18,869 nucleotides of DNA from Opitutia bacterium (GTDB taxonomy: Bacteria > Verrucomicrobiota > Verrucomicrobiae > Opitutales > UBA953): positions 1 to 18,869 of the forward strand of contig CANHZL010000019.1 in NCBI GenBank assembly GCA_947465345.1, in the 5' to 3' direction. The number at the start of each line of letters is the position of its first letter. Position 1 is the stretch's first letter. Position numbers and translations under genes: made by a program. Of the stretch, positions 7,653 to 14,781 are shown piece by piece. Under the pieces are notes generated by a model. It worked only from the letters and a program-made list of their open reading frames with translations, was not told the DNA's origin and ran no database searches.

Positions 7653-8639
7653 ATGACGAAGCCGCGTATCCTCCTCACGACCACTTCCTTCCAGGACACC
7701 CCCGGAGAACACCACAAGTTGCTGGCCGATACGGGCTGGGAAGTCGTCACCGCCCGCGGTCCGCTCAGCGAAACGGACACCCTCGCGCTGATGGGTCAGT
7801 TCGACGGCTACATCTGCGGTGACGACATGATCACCGCTGCGGTGATCGAGAAGGCCCTGCCCCGCCTGAAGGTCGTCTCGAAGTACGGTATCGGCGTCGA
7901 CAAGATCGACGTGAAGACGCTCACGGCCAAGGGTATCCCCCTACTCTTCACTCCAGGCGTCAACCACACCACGGTCGCCGAGCACACCTTCCTCCTCCTG
8001 CTCGCCATGGAGAAGAACTTTTACTTCCACACCGACTCCACCCGTTCCGGCGGCTGGAAGCGCAAGACCGGCCACGAGCTACTCGACAAGACCATCGGCA
8101 TCATCGGCATGGGACGCATCGGCAAAGAAGTCGCCATCCGCGCCCGCGCCTTCGGCATGAAGGTCGTCGGCTTCGACCTCTATTGGGACGACAAGTTCGC
8201 CGCCCAGTACGACGTGAAACGCGCCGCCACGATGGACGAAGTCTTCGGCGCTTCCGACTACCTCTCGCTGCACACCAACCTGACCCCTGAGACCCGTGAC
8301 CTGATTCGCGCTGAGAATATCGCCAAGATGAAGAAGGGCGTGCTCATCCTCAACTGCGCCCGCGGCGAGATCGTCCACACCGACGATATCGCAGCCGCGC
8401 TGAAGTCCGGCCAAGTCGGCGGTTACGGCACTGACGTGCTCGACGAAGAACCGCCTCGCGCCGACCACCCGCTCACCAAGCTTCCGAACTGCGTCGTCAC
8501 GCCGCATATCGGCTCCCGCACCGCCGAGAGCGTCCAGCGCCAGGCCGTCGCCGCCGTCACGAACCTCATCCGCGCGATGCACGGCGAAAAGCCGCTTGCC
8601 CAGATCAACCCGGAAGTCCCGGTGAAGAAGGTCGTCTAA
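7653..8639 (+). CDS. D-isomer-specific 2-hydroxyacid dehydrogenase
   Basis: The 328-residue product belongs to the NAD-dependent D-2-hydroxyacid dehydrogenase family (phosphoglycerate dehydrogenase, GhrB). It has the substrate-binding loop SKYGIGVDKID at 76-86 and the nucleotide motif GMGRIG at 152-157, with Asp175 at the end of the next strand favouring NAD. The catalytic residues are Arg237 (NCARGEI), Glu266 (DVLDEEP) and His285 (TPHIGS). There is no ACT or other regulatory domain, so a dedicated SerA with serine feedback is unlikely. As first gene of the hexuronate operon, 22 nt ahead of the Ldh-type gene, it probably reduces a sugar-derived 2-keto acid such as 2-ketogluconate, hydroxypyruvate or glyoxylate (inference). 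It is not part of the classical Ashwell pathway. No Shine-Dalgarno site precedes the ATG. Confidence 0.88.
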   Translation: MTKPRILLTTTSFQDTPGEHHKLLADTGWEVVTARGPLSETDTLALMGQFDGYICGDDMITAAVIEKALPRLKVVSKYGIGVDKIDVKTLTAKGIPLLFTPGVNHTTVAEHTFLLLLAMEKNFYFHTDSTRSGGWKRKTGHELLDKTIGIIGMGRIGKEVAIRARAFGMKVVGFDLYWDDKFAAQYDVKRAATMDEVFGASDYLSLHTNLTPETRDLIRAENIAKMKKGVLILNCARGEIVHTDDIAAALKSGQVGGYGTDVLDEEPPRADHPLTKLPNCVVTPHIGSRTAESVQRQAVAAVTNLIRAMHGEKPLAQINPEVPVKKVV

Positions 8640-8661
8640 TCTCCCACCCGAAACCTTACCC

Positions 8662-9756
8662 ATGAGCGAAGTCTTTTACGTCGTCCCCCGCGCCGCCCAC
8701 GAGGCGCTCGTCACCGCCGCCTACGTCAAGCGCGGCTTCGGTGCCAAGGAGTCGGCCCAGGCCGCCCAGATGGCCAGCATGGCTACGCACCACGGCATCC
8801 GCACGCATAACGCCCTCAAGGCGCTGCACCTCGACGAACTCTTCGGCTCCGGCGCCAAGGTCCCGGGCTGCACGCCCAACGCCACCGTCACCAAGAAGGC
8901 TTCGCGCTTCGAAGCCGCCGAAGTCTGGGACGCGCACCAGAAGCTCGGCCAGGCCGTCGCTGTCGACGCCATCAACCGCTGCATCGAGCTCGCCGATAAA
9001 TACGGCGTGGGCACGGTCTCGGTCGACAACGCCTTCCACTACCTCTGGGGCGGTGGCTACGTGATGGAAGCCGCCAAGCGCGGTTACATCGCTTACACTA
9101 ATTGCACCGCGACGCTCGCCGAAGTCGTCCCCTTCCAGGGCAAGCACCCGACCCTCGGCACCAATCCCCACTCGTGGGGCTTCCCCACTACCGATGCCGT
9201 TGGCTTTCCAATCGTGATCGACTGGGCCACCTCCGTGATCGCCATGGGCCGCGTCCAGGTGCTCAAGCGCGAAGGCAAGATGCTCCCGCCTGACGCCGCC
9301 GTGGACAAGGACGGCAAGGTCACCCTCGATCCGAATCAGGCCGTCTCGCTCATCCCCTTTGGCGCCCACAAGGGCTACGGACTCTCCCTCATCAACGAAA
9401 TCGTCGCCGGCTTCATCGGCGGCTCCCTGCCGACCATCCGCAGCCGCACGCACGTCCCAGGCGAGAAGCAGGCCTGCGCTTTCTTCTTTCAGGTGATCCA
9501 TCCGGACGCCATCAGCTCCGGCGTCTTCGCTAAGGGCCGCAGCCAGTCCGACAACGTGAAGGCGGTCCTCGCCGACGTCCTCGGTCACGGCAATGAGAAG
9601 TGCATGCTCCCGGGCCAGCTCGAGGCGACCTTCGCCACGCGCAGCGAAAAAGCCGGTGGCCTGCTGTTCTCCAAAGCTGAAATCGAAGAGTTCAATAAAG
9701 TCGCGGAACACATCGGCCACCAGGCGTTCGACCTCGCGACCTTACCCACGGCCTAA
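8662..9756 (+). CDS. Ldh-family (malate/L-lactate/diketogulonate type) oxidoreductase
   Basis: The 364-residue product belongs to the non-Rossmann malate/L-lactate dehydrogenase family, whose members include 2,3-diketo-L-gulonate reductase YiaK/DlgD and ureidoglycolate dehydrogenase. Family marks are the THHGIRTHN segment (42-50) in place of the usual SHG(V/I) proton-donor motif, the TNPHSWGFPT loop, the IVIDWATS strand and FGAHKGYGLSL near the active site. The length is normal. It lies between a D-hydroxyacid dehydrogenase and a KDG kinase. A role in reducing a keto-acid intermediate of uronate or aldonate breakdown is plausible, but substrate and direction are not visible. Its leader is purine-poor (CTCCCACCC) and has no Shine-Dalgarno site. 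I give no symbol because the subfamily cannot be resolved by eye. Confidence 0.85.
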   Translation: MSEVFYVVPRAAHEALVTAAYVKRGFGAKESAQAAQMASMATHHGIRTHNALKALHLDELFGSGAKVPGCTPNATVTKKASRFEAAEVWDAHQKLGQAVAVDAINRCIELADKYGVGTVSVDNAFHYLWGGGYVMEAAKRGYIAYTNCTATLAEVVPFQGKHPTLGTNPHSWGFPTTDAVGFPIVIDWATSVIAMGRVQVLKREGKMLPPDAAVDKDGKVTLDPNQAVSLIPFGAHKGYGLSLINEIVAGFIGGSLPTIRSRTHVPGEKQACAFFFQVIHPDAISSGVFAKGRSQSDNVKAVLADVLGHGNEKCMLPGQLEATFATRSEKAGGLLFSKAEIEEFNKVAEHIGHQAFDLATLPTA

Positions 9757-9791
9757 GCACCCTCACCTTAAACCTAACCCTCCCCACAATC

Positions 9792-10889
9792 ATGGCCCTT
9801 AAGATCAAGTCGGCGAAGGAATGTGCCTTCGACCAAGTCTCCCTCGGTGAAATCATGCTCCGCCTCGACCCGGGCGAAGGCCGCGTGCGCACCACGCGCC
9901 AGTTCCAGGTCTGGGAAGGCGGCGGCGAATACAACGTCGCCCGCGGTCTCCGCAAGTGCTTCAACCTGCGCACCTCCGTGTGCACGGCGTTCGTCGACAA
10001 CGAAGTCGGCCGCCTGCTCGAGGACTTCGTGATGCAGGGCGGCGTGAACACCGACTTCATCAAGTGGCGCGAGGACGACGGCATCGGGCGCACGGTCCGT
10101 AACGGTCTCAATTTCACCGAGCGCGGCTTCGGCATCCGTGGCGCCGTCGGCGTCCCGGACCGTGGCAACACGGCCGCCTCGCAGATCAAGCCCGGCGACT
10201 TCGACTGGGAATACCTCTTCGGCACCCTCGGCGTCCGCTGGCTCCACACCGGCGGCATCTTCGCGGCCCTCTCCGAGACGACCGCGCAGGCCACCATCGA
10301 AGCGGTCAAGATCGCCAAGAAGCACGGTACCATCGTCTCATATGACCTCAACTACCGCCCTTCCCTCTGGAAGACCATCGGCGGCCTCAAGAAGGCCCAG
10401 GAAGTGAACCGCGAGATCGCCAAGTACGTCGACGTGATGATCGGCAACGAAGAAGACTTCACAGCCTCCCTCGGTTTCGAGGTCAAAGGGGCGGACCATA
10501 GCCTCTCCCACATCGAAACCCAGGCCTTCAAGGACATGATTGGTGAAGCCGTGAAGCAGTTCCCGAACTTCAAGGTCGCCGCGACCACGCTGCGTCGCGT
10601 GATCACCGCCACGAAGAACGACTGGAGTGCCATCTGCTGGCACGACGGCAAGTTCTACGATAGCATCCAGTTCCCCGAGCTCGAGATCCTCGACCGCGTC
10701 GGCGGTGGCGACAGCTTCGCCTCGGGTCTCGTCTTTGGCTTCCTCGAGCACAACGACGCCCAAAAGGCTGTGAACTACGGTGCCGCCCATGGTGCGCTGG
10801 CGTCCACGACCCCTGGCGACACGTCAATGGTCACCCGTAAGGAAGTCGAGAAGCAGCTCTCCGGCGGTGGCGCCCGCGTCGTCCGCTAA
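9792..10889 (+). CDS. kdgK: 2-keto-3-deoxygluconate kinase (PfkB family)
   Basis: KdgK phosphorylates 2-keto-3-deoxygluconate with ATP to KDPG, the substrate of Eda aldolase. The 365-residue PfkB-fold product has the first-signature-like EGGGEYNVARGL at 42-53. It has the strand YDLNYRPSLW (184-193) typical of sugar kinases of this branch, the GNEED block (218-222) and the anion hole plus catalytic base in DRVGGGDSF (301-309), with Asp307 as base. GGGD in place of the general GAGD is common in KDG kinases, so it supports the assignment. It is slightly longer than enterobacterial KdgK. The neighbours (SDR mannonate oxidoreductase, UxaC) place it in hexuronate breakdown. 2-Ketogluconate kinase is an alternative given the GhrB-like first gene. 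Confidence 0.85.
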   Translation: MALKIKSAKECAFDQVSLGEIMLRLDPGEGRVRTTRQFQVWEGGGEYNVARGLRKCFNLRTSVCTAFVDNEVGRLLEDFVMQGGVNTDFIKWREDDGIGRTVRNGLNFTERGFGIRGAVGVPDRGNTAASQIKPGDFDWEYLFGTLGVRWLHTGGIFAALSETTAQATIEAVKIAKKHGTIVSYDLNYRPSLWKTIGGLKKAQEVNREIAKYVDVMIGNEEDFTASLGFEVKGADHSLSHIETQAFKDMIGEAVKQFPNFKVAATTLRRVITATKNDWSAICWHDGKFYDSIQFPELEILDRVGGGDSFASGLVFGFLEHNDAQKAVNYGAAHGALASTTPGDTSMVTRKEVEKQLSGGGARVVR

Positions 10890-10902
10890 TCGACAGAACC
10901 CA

Positions 10903-10920
10903 CCCCTATCCCTACCCCTA
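10903..10920 (+). repeat. Three-unit CCCCTA-type tract between kdgK and the SDR gene
   Basis: Three contiguous hexamers, CCCCTA, TCCCTA and CCCCTA, occupy the 36-bp gap and end 5 bases before the SDR start. With the preceding CCC the minus strand has four G-runs, so a G-quadruplex is possible. The same hexamer recurs at 18708-18731. There is no Shine-Dalgarno site in the gap. Confidence 0.7.
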
Positions 10921-10925
10921 TCGTT

Positions 10926-11696
10926 ATGTCCTCCCTCGATCTCTTCTCCCTCAAAGGCCGCACGGCTGTCGTCATCGGCGGCACCGGTGAACTCTGTGGC
11001 GCCATGGCCGAAGGCTTCGCCGGCGCCGGCGCCCACGTGATCCTCGTCGGTCGCGACCCTGCCAAAGCCGATGCTCGCCTCGCCAAGATTAAGGCCGGCG
11101 GCGGTTCTGGCGAATTCCTCTCCTGCGAAGCCACGAACAAGGCCGAACTCATTAAGCTGCGCGACGGTATCCTCGCCAAGCACGGCAAGGTCGACGTCCT
11201 CGTCAACGGCGCTGGCGTCAACTCGCCCACGCCCTTCCTTGAGATCGACGAGGCGCAGATCGACAAGATCCTCACGGTGAACGTCAAGGGCGTCATCTTC
11301 GGCTGCCAGGTATTCGGCGAAGCGATGGTCGCCGCCGGCAAGGGCTCGATCATCAACCTCGGCTCGGAATCCGGCATACTGCCCCTCTCCCGCGTCTTCA
11401 CCTACTCGGCTTCCAAGGCCGCGGTGCACAACCTCTCGAAGAACCTCGCCCGCGAATGGGCAGCCAAGGGCGTCCGCGTCAACACGCTCGTCCCCGGCTT
11501 CTTCCCCGCCGAACAGAACCGCAAGGTGCTCACCCCGGAGCGCGTGGCGATGATCCTCGGCAAGACCCCGATGAACCGCTTCGGCGAAGCCAAGGAACTC
11601 ATCGGCGCCTCCCTGCTCCTCGCTTCCGATGCCGGCAGCTTCGTCACCGGCGCCGAAATCGTCGTCGACGGCGGCTTCGCCGCGATGTCCATCTAA
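10926..11696 (+). CDS. SDR-family D-mannonate oxidoreductase (fructuronate reductase)
   Basis: The predicted reaction is NADH-dependent reduction of D-fructuronate to D-mannonate, the step after UxaC, catalysed here by a short-chain dehydrogenase and not the long-chain UxuB. The 256-residue product has the cofactor-binding stretch [14 protein letters not shown] (15-28). The GxLC(G/S) ending is, as I recall it, common in SDR mannonate oxidoreductases of Bacteroidetes and Verrucomicrobia, although Ile replaces the usual Thr of TGxxxGxG. NGAG is at 94-97. The catalytic set is Ser147, Tyr160 and Lys164 (YSASK), and the C-terminal [10 protein letters not shown] is standard. It sits 36 nt after kdgK and 14 nt before uxaC. 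A DEH reductase role (alginate or pectin breakdown) is an alternative, but adjacency to uxaC favours fructuronate. Confidence 0.82.
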   Translation: MSSLDLFSLKGRTAVVIGGTGELCGAMAEGFAGAGAHVILVGRDPAKADARLAKIKAGGGSGEFLSCEATNKAELIKLRDGILAKHGKVDVLVNGAGVNSPTPFLEIDEAQIDKILTVNVKGVIFGCQVFGEAMVAAGKGSIINLGSESGILPLSRVFTYSASKAAVHNLSKNLAREWAAKGVRVNTLVPGFFPAEQNRKVLTPERVAMILGKTPMNRFGEAKELIGASLLLASDAGSFVTGAEIVVDGGFAAMSI

Positions 11697-11710
11697 GCGG
11701 ACCGACGACG

Positions 11711-13117
11711 ATGGCCTTCATGGACGACAACTTCATTCTCTCGACCGGCACGGCGCAGAAACTGTACCATGGCGTGGCGAAGGACCAGCCGATCGTCGAC
11801 TACCACTGTCACCTCAGCCCGAAGGATATCGCTGACGACCGTCGCTTCGAGGACCTCACGGCTATCTGGCTCGCGGGCGACCACTACAAGTGGCGCGCGA
11901 TGCGCGCCAACGGTGTCAGCGAAGACCTGATCACCGGCGACAATTCCACGTCGCGCGAGAAGTTCCAGGCCTGGGCCGAGACGGTCCCGTCCACACTCCG
12001 TAATCCCCTCTTCCACTGGACGCACCTCGAGCTGCGCCGCCACTTCGGCATCCAAGACGTCCTCGAAGGCGCTACGGCCCAGAAGATTTGGGACGAAGCT
12101 AATCGCCAGCTGAAGCACGGCGACCTCACGGCCCGCGGCATCCTCAAACTCATGAAGGTGAATGTCGTCGGCACCACCGATGACCCGGCTGACTCGCTCG
12201 ACCTGCACCACCAGATCGCGAAGTCCAGCTTCGCGACCAAGATCGTCCCGACCTACCGCCCTGACGCCTGCCTCAAGGTCCGCACGCCGGACCGTGTGCA
12301 GGCCTGGGCCAAGCGCCTCGCCGCTGCTACGGGTAAGGGCGCCGACACCTTCGCTGGCCTGATCGCCGGCCTCAACCAGCGCCACGACGACTTCGCCGCC
12401 GCGGGTTGCCGCGCCTCCGACCACGGCCTCGACTACCTGCCCGACGCCGCCTGCACCGAAGCCGAAGCCAAGGCCATCTGGGAGAACGCCATCGCCGGCA
12501 AGGCCGCCACACTCGAAGAAGCCGAGAAGTTCACGGCCTTCATCATGCTGCACGTCGGTCGCCTCAATCATGCCAAGGGCTGGGCCACCCAGCTCCACCT
12601 CGGCGCCGTCCGTGACCCGAACCTCGGCCTGCTCAAGCGCCTCGGCTCCGACGCCGGCTGCGACACCATCGGCGACTTCCGTCAGGGGCCCGGACTCATC
12701 CGCTGGTTCGGCACGCTCTCAGGCGAGAACGCCCTCGGGAAGACCATCCTCTACAACCTCAACCCTGCCGACACCGCCCTCTTCGCCTGCCTACCCGGCT
12801 CTTTCCAGGACGGCATCACGCCGGGCAAGATCCAGTACGGATCGGGCTGGTGGTTCCTCGATCAGGAACGCGGCATGCGCGATCAGATGAACGCACTGTC
12901 CGACCTCGGCCTGCTCAGCCGATTCATCGGCATGATCACCGACTCGCGCTCCTTCCTCTCGTATCCGCGCCACGAATACTTCCGCCGCATCCTATGCGAC
13001 CTCGTCGGCCAAGATGTCGAGTCAGGCCGCATCCCGGACCGCAAGGATTGGAACGAACGCCTGATCGCCGACGTCTGCTACGGCAACGCCAGCCAGTACT
13101 TCGGCTTCAAGAAGTAA
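11711..13117 (+). CDS. uxaC: Glucuronate isomerase UxaC
   Basis: UxaC isomerises D-glucuronate to D-fructuronate and D-galacturonate to D-tagaturonate. The 468-residue length matches the family. The amidohydrolase-like metal motif DYHCHLSP is near the N-terminus (His32, His34). The C-terminal blocks GSGWWFLDQERGM and TDSRSFLSYPRHEYFRR are near-diagnostic, and GWATQLHLGAVRD is the family's central metal-strand region. The frame is open well upstream inside the SDR gene. I chose the ATG at 11711, 14 nt after the SDR stop, because it gives the usual short N-terminus (MAFMDDNFIL); the second Met four residues in is an alternative start. It is the last catabolic gene of the operon. UxuA and Eda must be supplied from elsewhere. 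Confidence 0.96.
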   Translation: MAFMDDNFILSTGTAQKLYHGVAKDQPIVDYHCHLSPKDIADDRRFEDLTAIWLAGDHYKWRAMRANGVSEDLITGDNSTSREKFQAWAETVPSTLRNPLFHWTHLELRRHFGIQDVLEGATAQKIWDEANRQLKHGDLTARGILKLMKVNVVGTTDDPADSLDLHHQIAKSSFATKIVPTYRPDACLKVRTPDRVQAWAKRLAAATGKGADTFAGLIAGLNQRHDDFAAAGCRASDHGLDYLPDAACTEAEAKAIWENAIAGKAATLEEAEKFTAFIMLHVGRLNHAKGWATQLHLGAVRDPNLGLLKRLGSDAGCDTIGDFRQGPGLIRWFGTLSGENALGKTILYNLNPADTALFACLPGSFQDGITPGKIQYGSGWWFLDQERGMRDQMNALSDLGLLSRFIGMITDSRSFLSYPRHEYFRRILCDLVGQDVESGRIPDRKDWNERLIADVCYGNASQYFGFKK

Positions 13118-13132
13118 GTAGCCACCTTAAGC

Positions 13133-13567
13133 ATGGGAGCCTACATTCCTGTCTGCTTCTTCCTGATCATCCTGGGACGCTACCTAGTCATGCGCGGACC
13201 GGCCCGACTCAGCGCTGAGGAGAATGGCCGCGCTCCGGACGTAGGCGAAAAGGCCCTCTCATGGGCAGGCATGGCTTTGACCGCTGCTGTCGGAGTCGAG
13301 GTGCATATCATGAAGGGTGACTTTCTTTCGTCCAGCGAAGCGTACTGGCTTAACGTGCTTCCGCTGCTTTGGCTGGGGTTCACCCTGTTCCGCAAAGACA
13401 TCCCGGGAGACCGTACCGCGACCAACGTCGGCCTCTGGACCCTCGCGCCCTACGCCGCTTACACCTTCAGTCAAAAGGAACCGCCTGAAAGCTTGTGGCT
13501 CAGCCTCTGCCTCTTCGGCTGGGCTTTCCTCCTCAGCACTTGGCGCGACATGCGGCGCTCCGACTGA
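13133..13567 (+). CDS. Small multi-pass membrane protein, unknown (paralogue A)
   Basis: The 144-residue product has about four hydrophobic segments: residues 2-18, around 43-58, around 71-86 and around 118-134. It ends in a basic tail WRDMRRSD. No known domain is recognised. The second half contains TATNVGLWTLAPYAAY and the final RDMRR, which match positions in the next gene (TAISTGLWTFAGYLPY, RDIRR), so the two look like diverged tandem duplicates. It starts 15 nt after uxaC and may be transcribed with the hexuronate operon, but nothing in it suggests sugar metabolism. Codon use resembles neighbours, supporting a real gene. A role in membrane organisation or as a partner subunit cannot be inferred. 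Confidence 0.65.
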   Translation: MGAYIPVCFFLIILGRYLVMRGPARLSAEENGRAPDVGEKALSWAGMALTAAVGVEVHIMKGDFLSSSEAYWLNVLPLLWLGFTLFRKDIPGDRTATNVGLWTLAPYAAYTFSQKEPPESLWLSLCLFGWAFLLSTWRDMRRSD

Positions 13568-13664
13568 GCCGCGAGGCTTGCGTCCGCAACGGTCAAGAAC
13601 AGCATGGAGTCACCCCCGATGCTCCCTTCGCCAGTGACCCTCTTCGCCTGAAGCATTTCACCGC

Positions 13665-14132
13665 ATGATCCGCTTTCTCTTCGACTGCTTCCTTTGGGGT
13701 GTCGGCTATCAGCCGCGAGGAGCCGCGACCTCCTCTGGCTTTGGCAGCGAACACCTCATTCCGACCCGCGAACGTACCGGCCTCGAGGCCGCCATCCGCG
13801 CCCTGAGTTCGACCCTCTTCCTACTCGCGATCCTCTCGCAATTCTTTCCTACGGAATTAAGCCTCCTGACTTCGCCGAAGCTACACCTCTTAGCTTCAGG
13901 TGCAGTTGGCTGGGTCCTTCTGATGGTCTTCCGGCCGTCCGTCCCCATGGATAGTACGGCCATCAGCACCGGCCTTTGGACTTTCGCTGGGTACCTACCC
14001 TACTTTCTCCTCGGCAACCTCTTGGACGTACCCCTCAAAACTTTACTCATCCAGGCCGGCCTGCTCGCCGCCGTCATGGCGTATGGCCTTTTCCGTGACA
14101 TCCGTCGTGATATCCGGGCCGACAGGCCATGA
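13665..14132 (+). CDS. Small multi-pass membrane protein, unknown (paralogue B)
   Basis: The 155-residue product has hydrophobic segments at about residues 44-60, 72-90, 104-120 and 125-142, and a basic C-terminus RDIRRDIR. The core PMDSTAISTGLWTFAGYLPYFL parallels GDRTATNVGLWTLAPYAAYTF of the preceding gene, with the same spacing to the C-terminal RDxRR. The N-terminal part (MIRFLFDCFLWG, then a polar loop) differs. The 97-bp gap before it holds no convincing gene and no Shine-Dalgarno site. Function is unknown. Retention of two adjacent divergent copies suggests a heteromeric pair (inference). Confidence 0.65.
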   Translation: MIRFLFDCFLWGVGYQPRGAATSSGFGSEHLIPTRERTGLEAAIRALSSTLFLLAILSQFFPTELSLLTSPKLHLLASGAVGWVLLMVFRPSVPMDSTAISTGLWTFAGYLPYFLLGNLLDVPLKTLLIQAGLLAAVMAYGLFRDIRRDIRADRP

Positions 14133-14163
14133 ATTGTCCTAAATATTAAGGAATTCTGAGGCC
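14125..14163 (+). terminator. Possible weak terminator hairpin
   Basis: An imperfect stem is formed by GGCC (14125-14128), GAATT (14131-14135) and CCT (14138-14140) with AGG (14149-14151), AATTC (14152-14156) and GGCC (14160-14163), followed by TTTA. It overlaps the stop codon of the upstream membrane protein. The short T-run and internal loops make it a weak candidate. Confidence 0.35.
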
Positions 14164-14218
14164 TTTACCCCAAGAAATCCTGAATTGCCATCAGGGTCGC
14201 CGCGGGCACCTTCTCCAC

Positions 14219-14779
14219 ATGAAATATTTCTTCCTCCTCCTGATGCCCTTCATCGCCTTCGCCGCCGAGCCGAAGGCGAAGAAGTATACGCTCAATGACC
14301 TCGAATGGGGCAAGGAAGTATCTGGACCCGACCTCACCGAACTGTACCTAAAGGATAAAGGCATGGTCGTCTTACTTTTCATCTCCAACAAGGAGATGCA
14401 TCCGGAAATTCTTCTTGAGCGCATTAATAAACAAATCGAAGAAACCAATGGAAAGATCATCGGAGTCGCCGTTGATACCTCCAAGTCATCGCTGAACTCC
14501 AAGGAAACCGCTGAAATGTTGAAGCTGGTGAAAACTGCTGGCGTCGAGTTCACCGTGGCCGTCGGAATGAAGAAGCGCCCTCCTGGCTTTGCGCGCATCA
14601 CTCCTTACTGCTACGTCCTCAACTCTAAGAAGGTGATCATCTACAGCGGTCCAGTCGGAGGTCCGGACTTCAAGGAAGCCTTGGATAAGGCTGCCATCCC
14701 CGTCGAAACCCCGGGCGATAAGCCGAAGGACGCCAAGAAGGAAGATAAGCCCAAGGCCGACCCGAAGAAGGCGGCCTAA
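14219..14779 (+). CDS. Exported thioredoxin-fold-like protein lacking CxxC
   Basis: The 186-residue product begins with a clear signal peptide (MKYFFLLLMPFIAFA, cleavage near residue 15-16). The mature part follows the order of a TlpA/redoxin domain: a lead strand around VVLLFIS, a helix, GKIIGVAVDTS, a helix ending KTAGVEFTVAV, a cis-Pro-like segment ITPYCYVL, and IIYSGPVGGPDFKEALDKA. Where the CxxC would follow the first strand, the sequence reads NKEMHPE, so thiol redox activity is unlikely; the only Cys is in PYCYV. The last 25 residues are Lys/Asp/Pro-rich and probably disordered. The gene is visibly more AT-rich than its neighbours (codons such as ATT AAT AAA CAA), which hints at different origin or relaxed codon bias. 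It stands alone and converges on alr with only 2 nt between stop codons. The fold assignment is by pattern only. Confidence 0.7.
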   Translation: MKYFFLLLMPFIAFAAEPKAKKYTLNDLEWGKEVSGPDLTELYLKDKGMVVLLFISNKEMHPEILLERINKQIEETNGKIIGVAVDTSKSSLNSKETAEMLKLVKTAGVEFTVAVGMKKRPPGFARITPYCYVLNSKKVIIYSGPVGGPDFKEALDKAAIPVETPGDKPKDAKKEDKPKADPKKAA

Positions 14780-14781
14780 GG

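Noticed and set aside
8656..9720. 354-codon minus-strand open frame
   Set aside because: Mirror of the Ldh-family gene; composition is Asp/Gly/Val-rich with no family resemblance.
11693..12598. 301-codon minus-strand open frame
   Set aside because: Antisense to uxaC, whose family motifs are clear.
13568..13664. Short 15-codon open frame between the two membrane-protein genes
   Set aside because: Too short, Pro-rich, no Shine-Dalgarno site or conserved feature.
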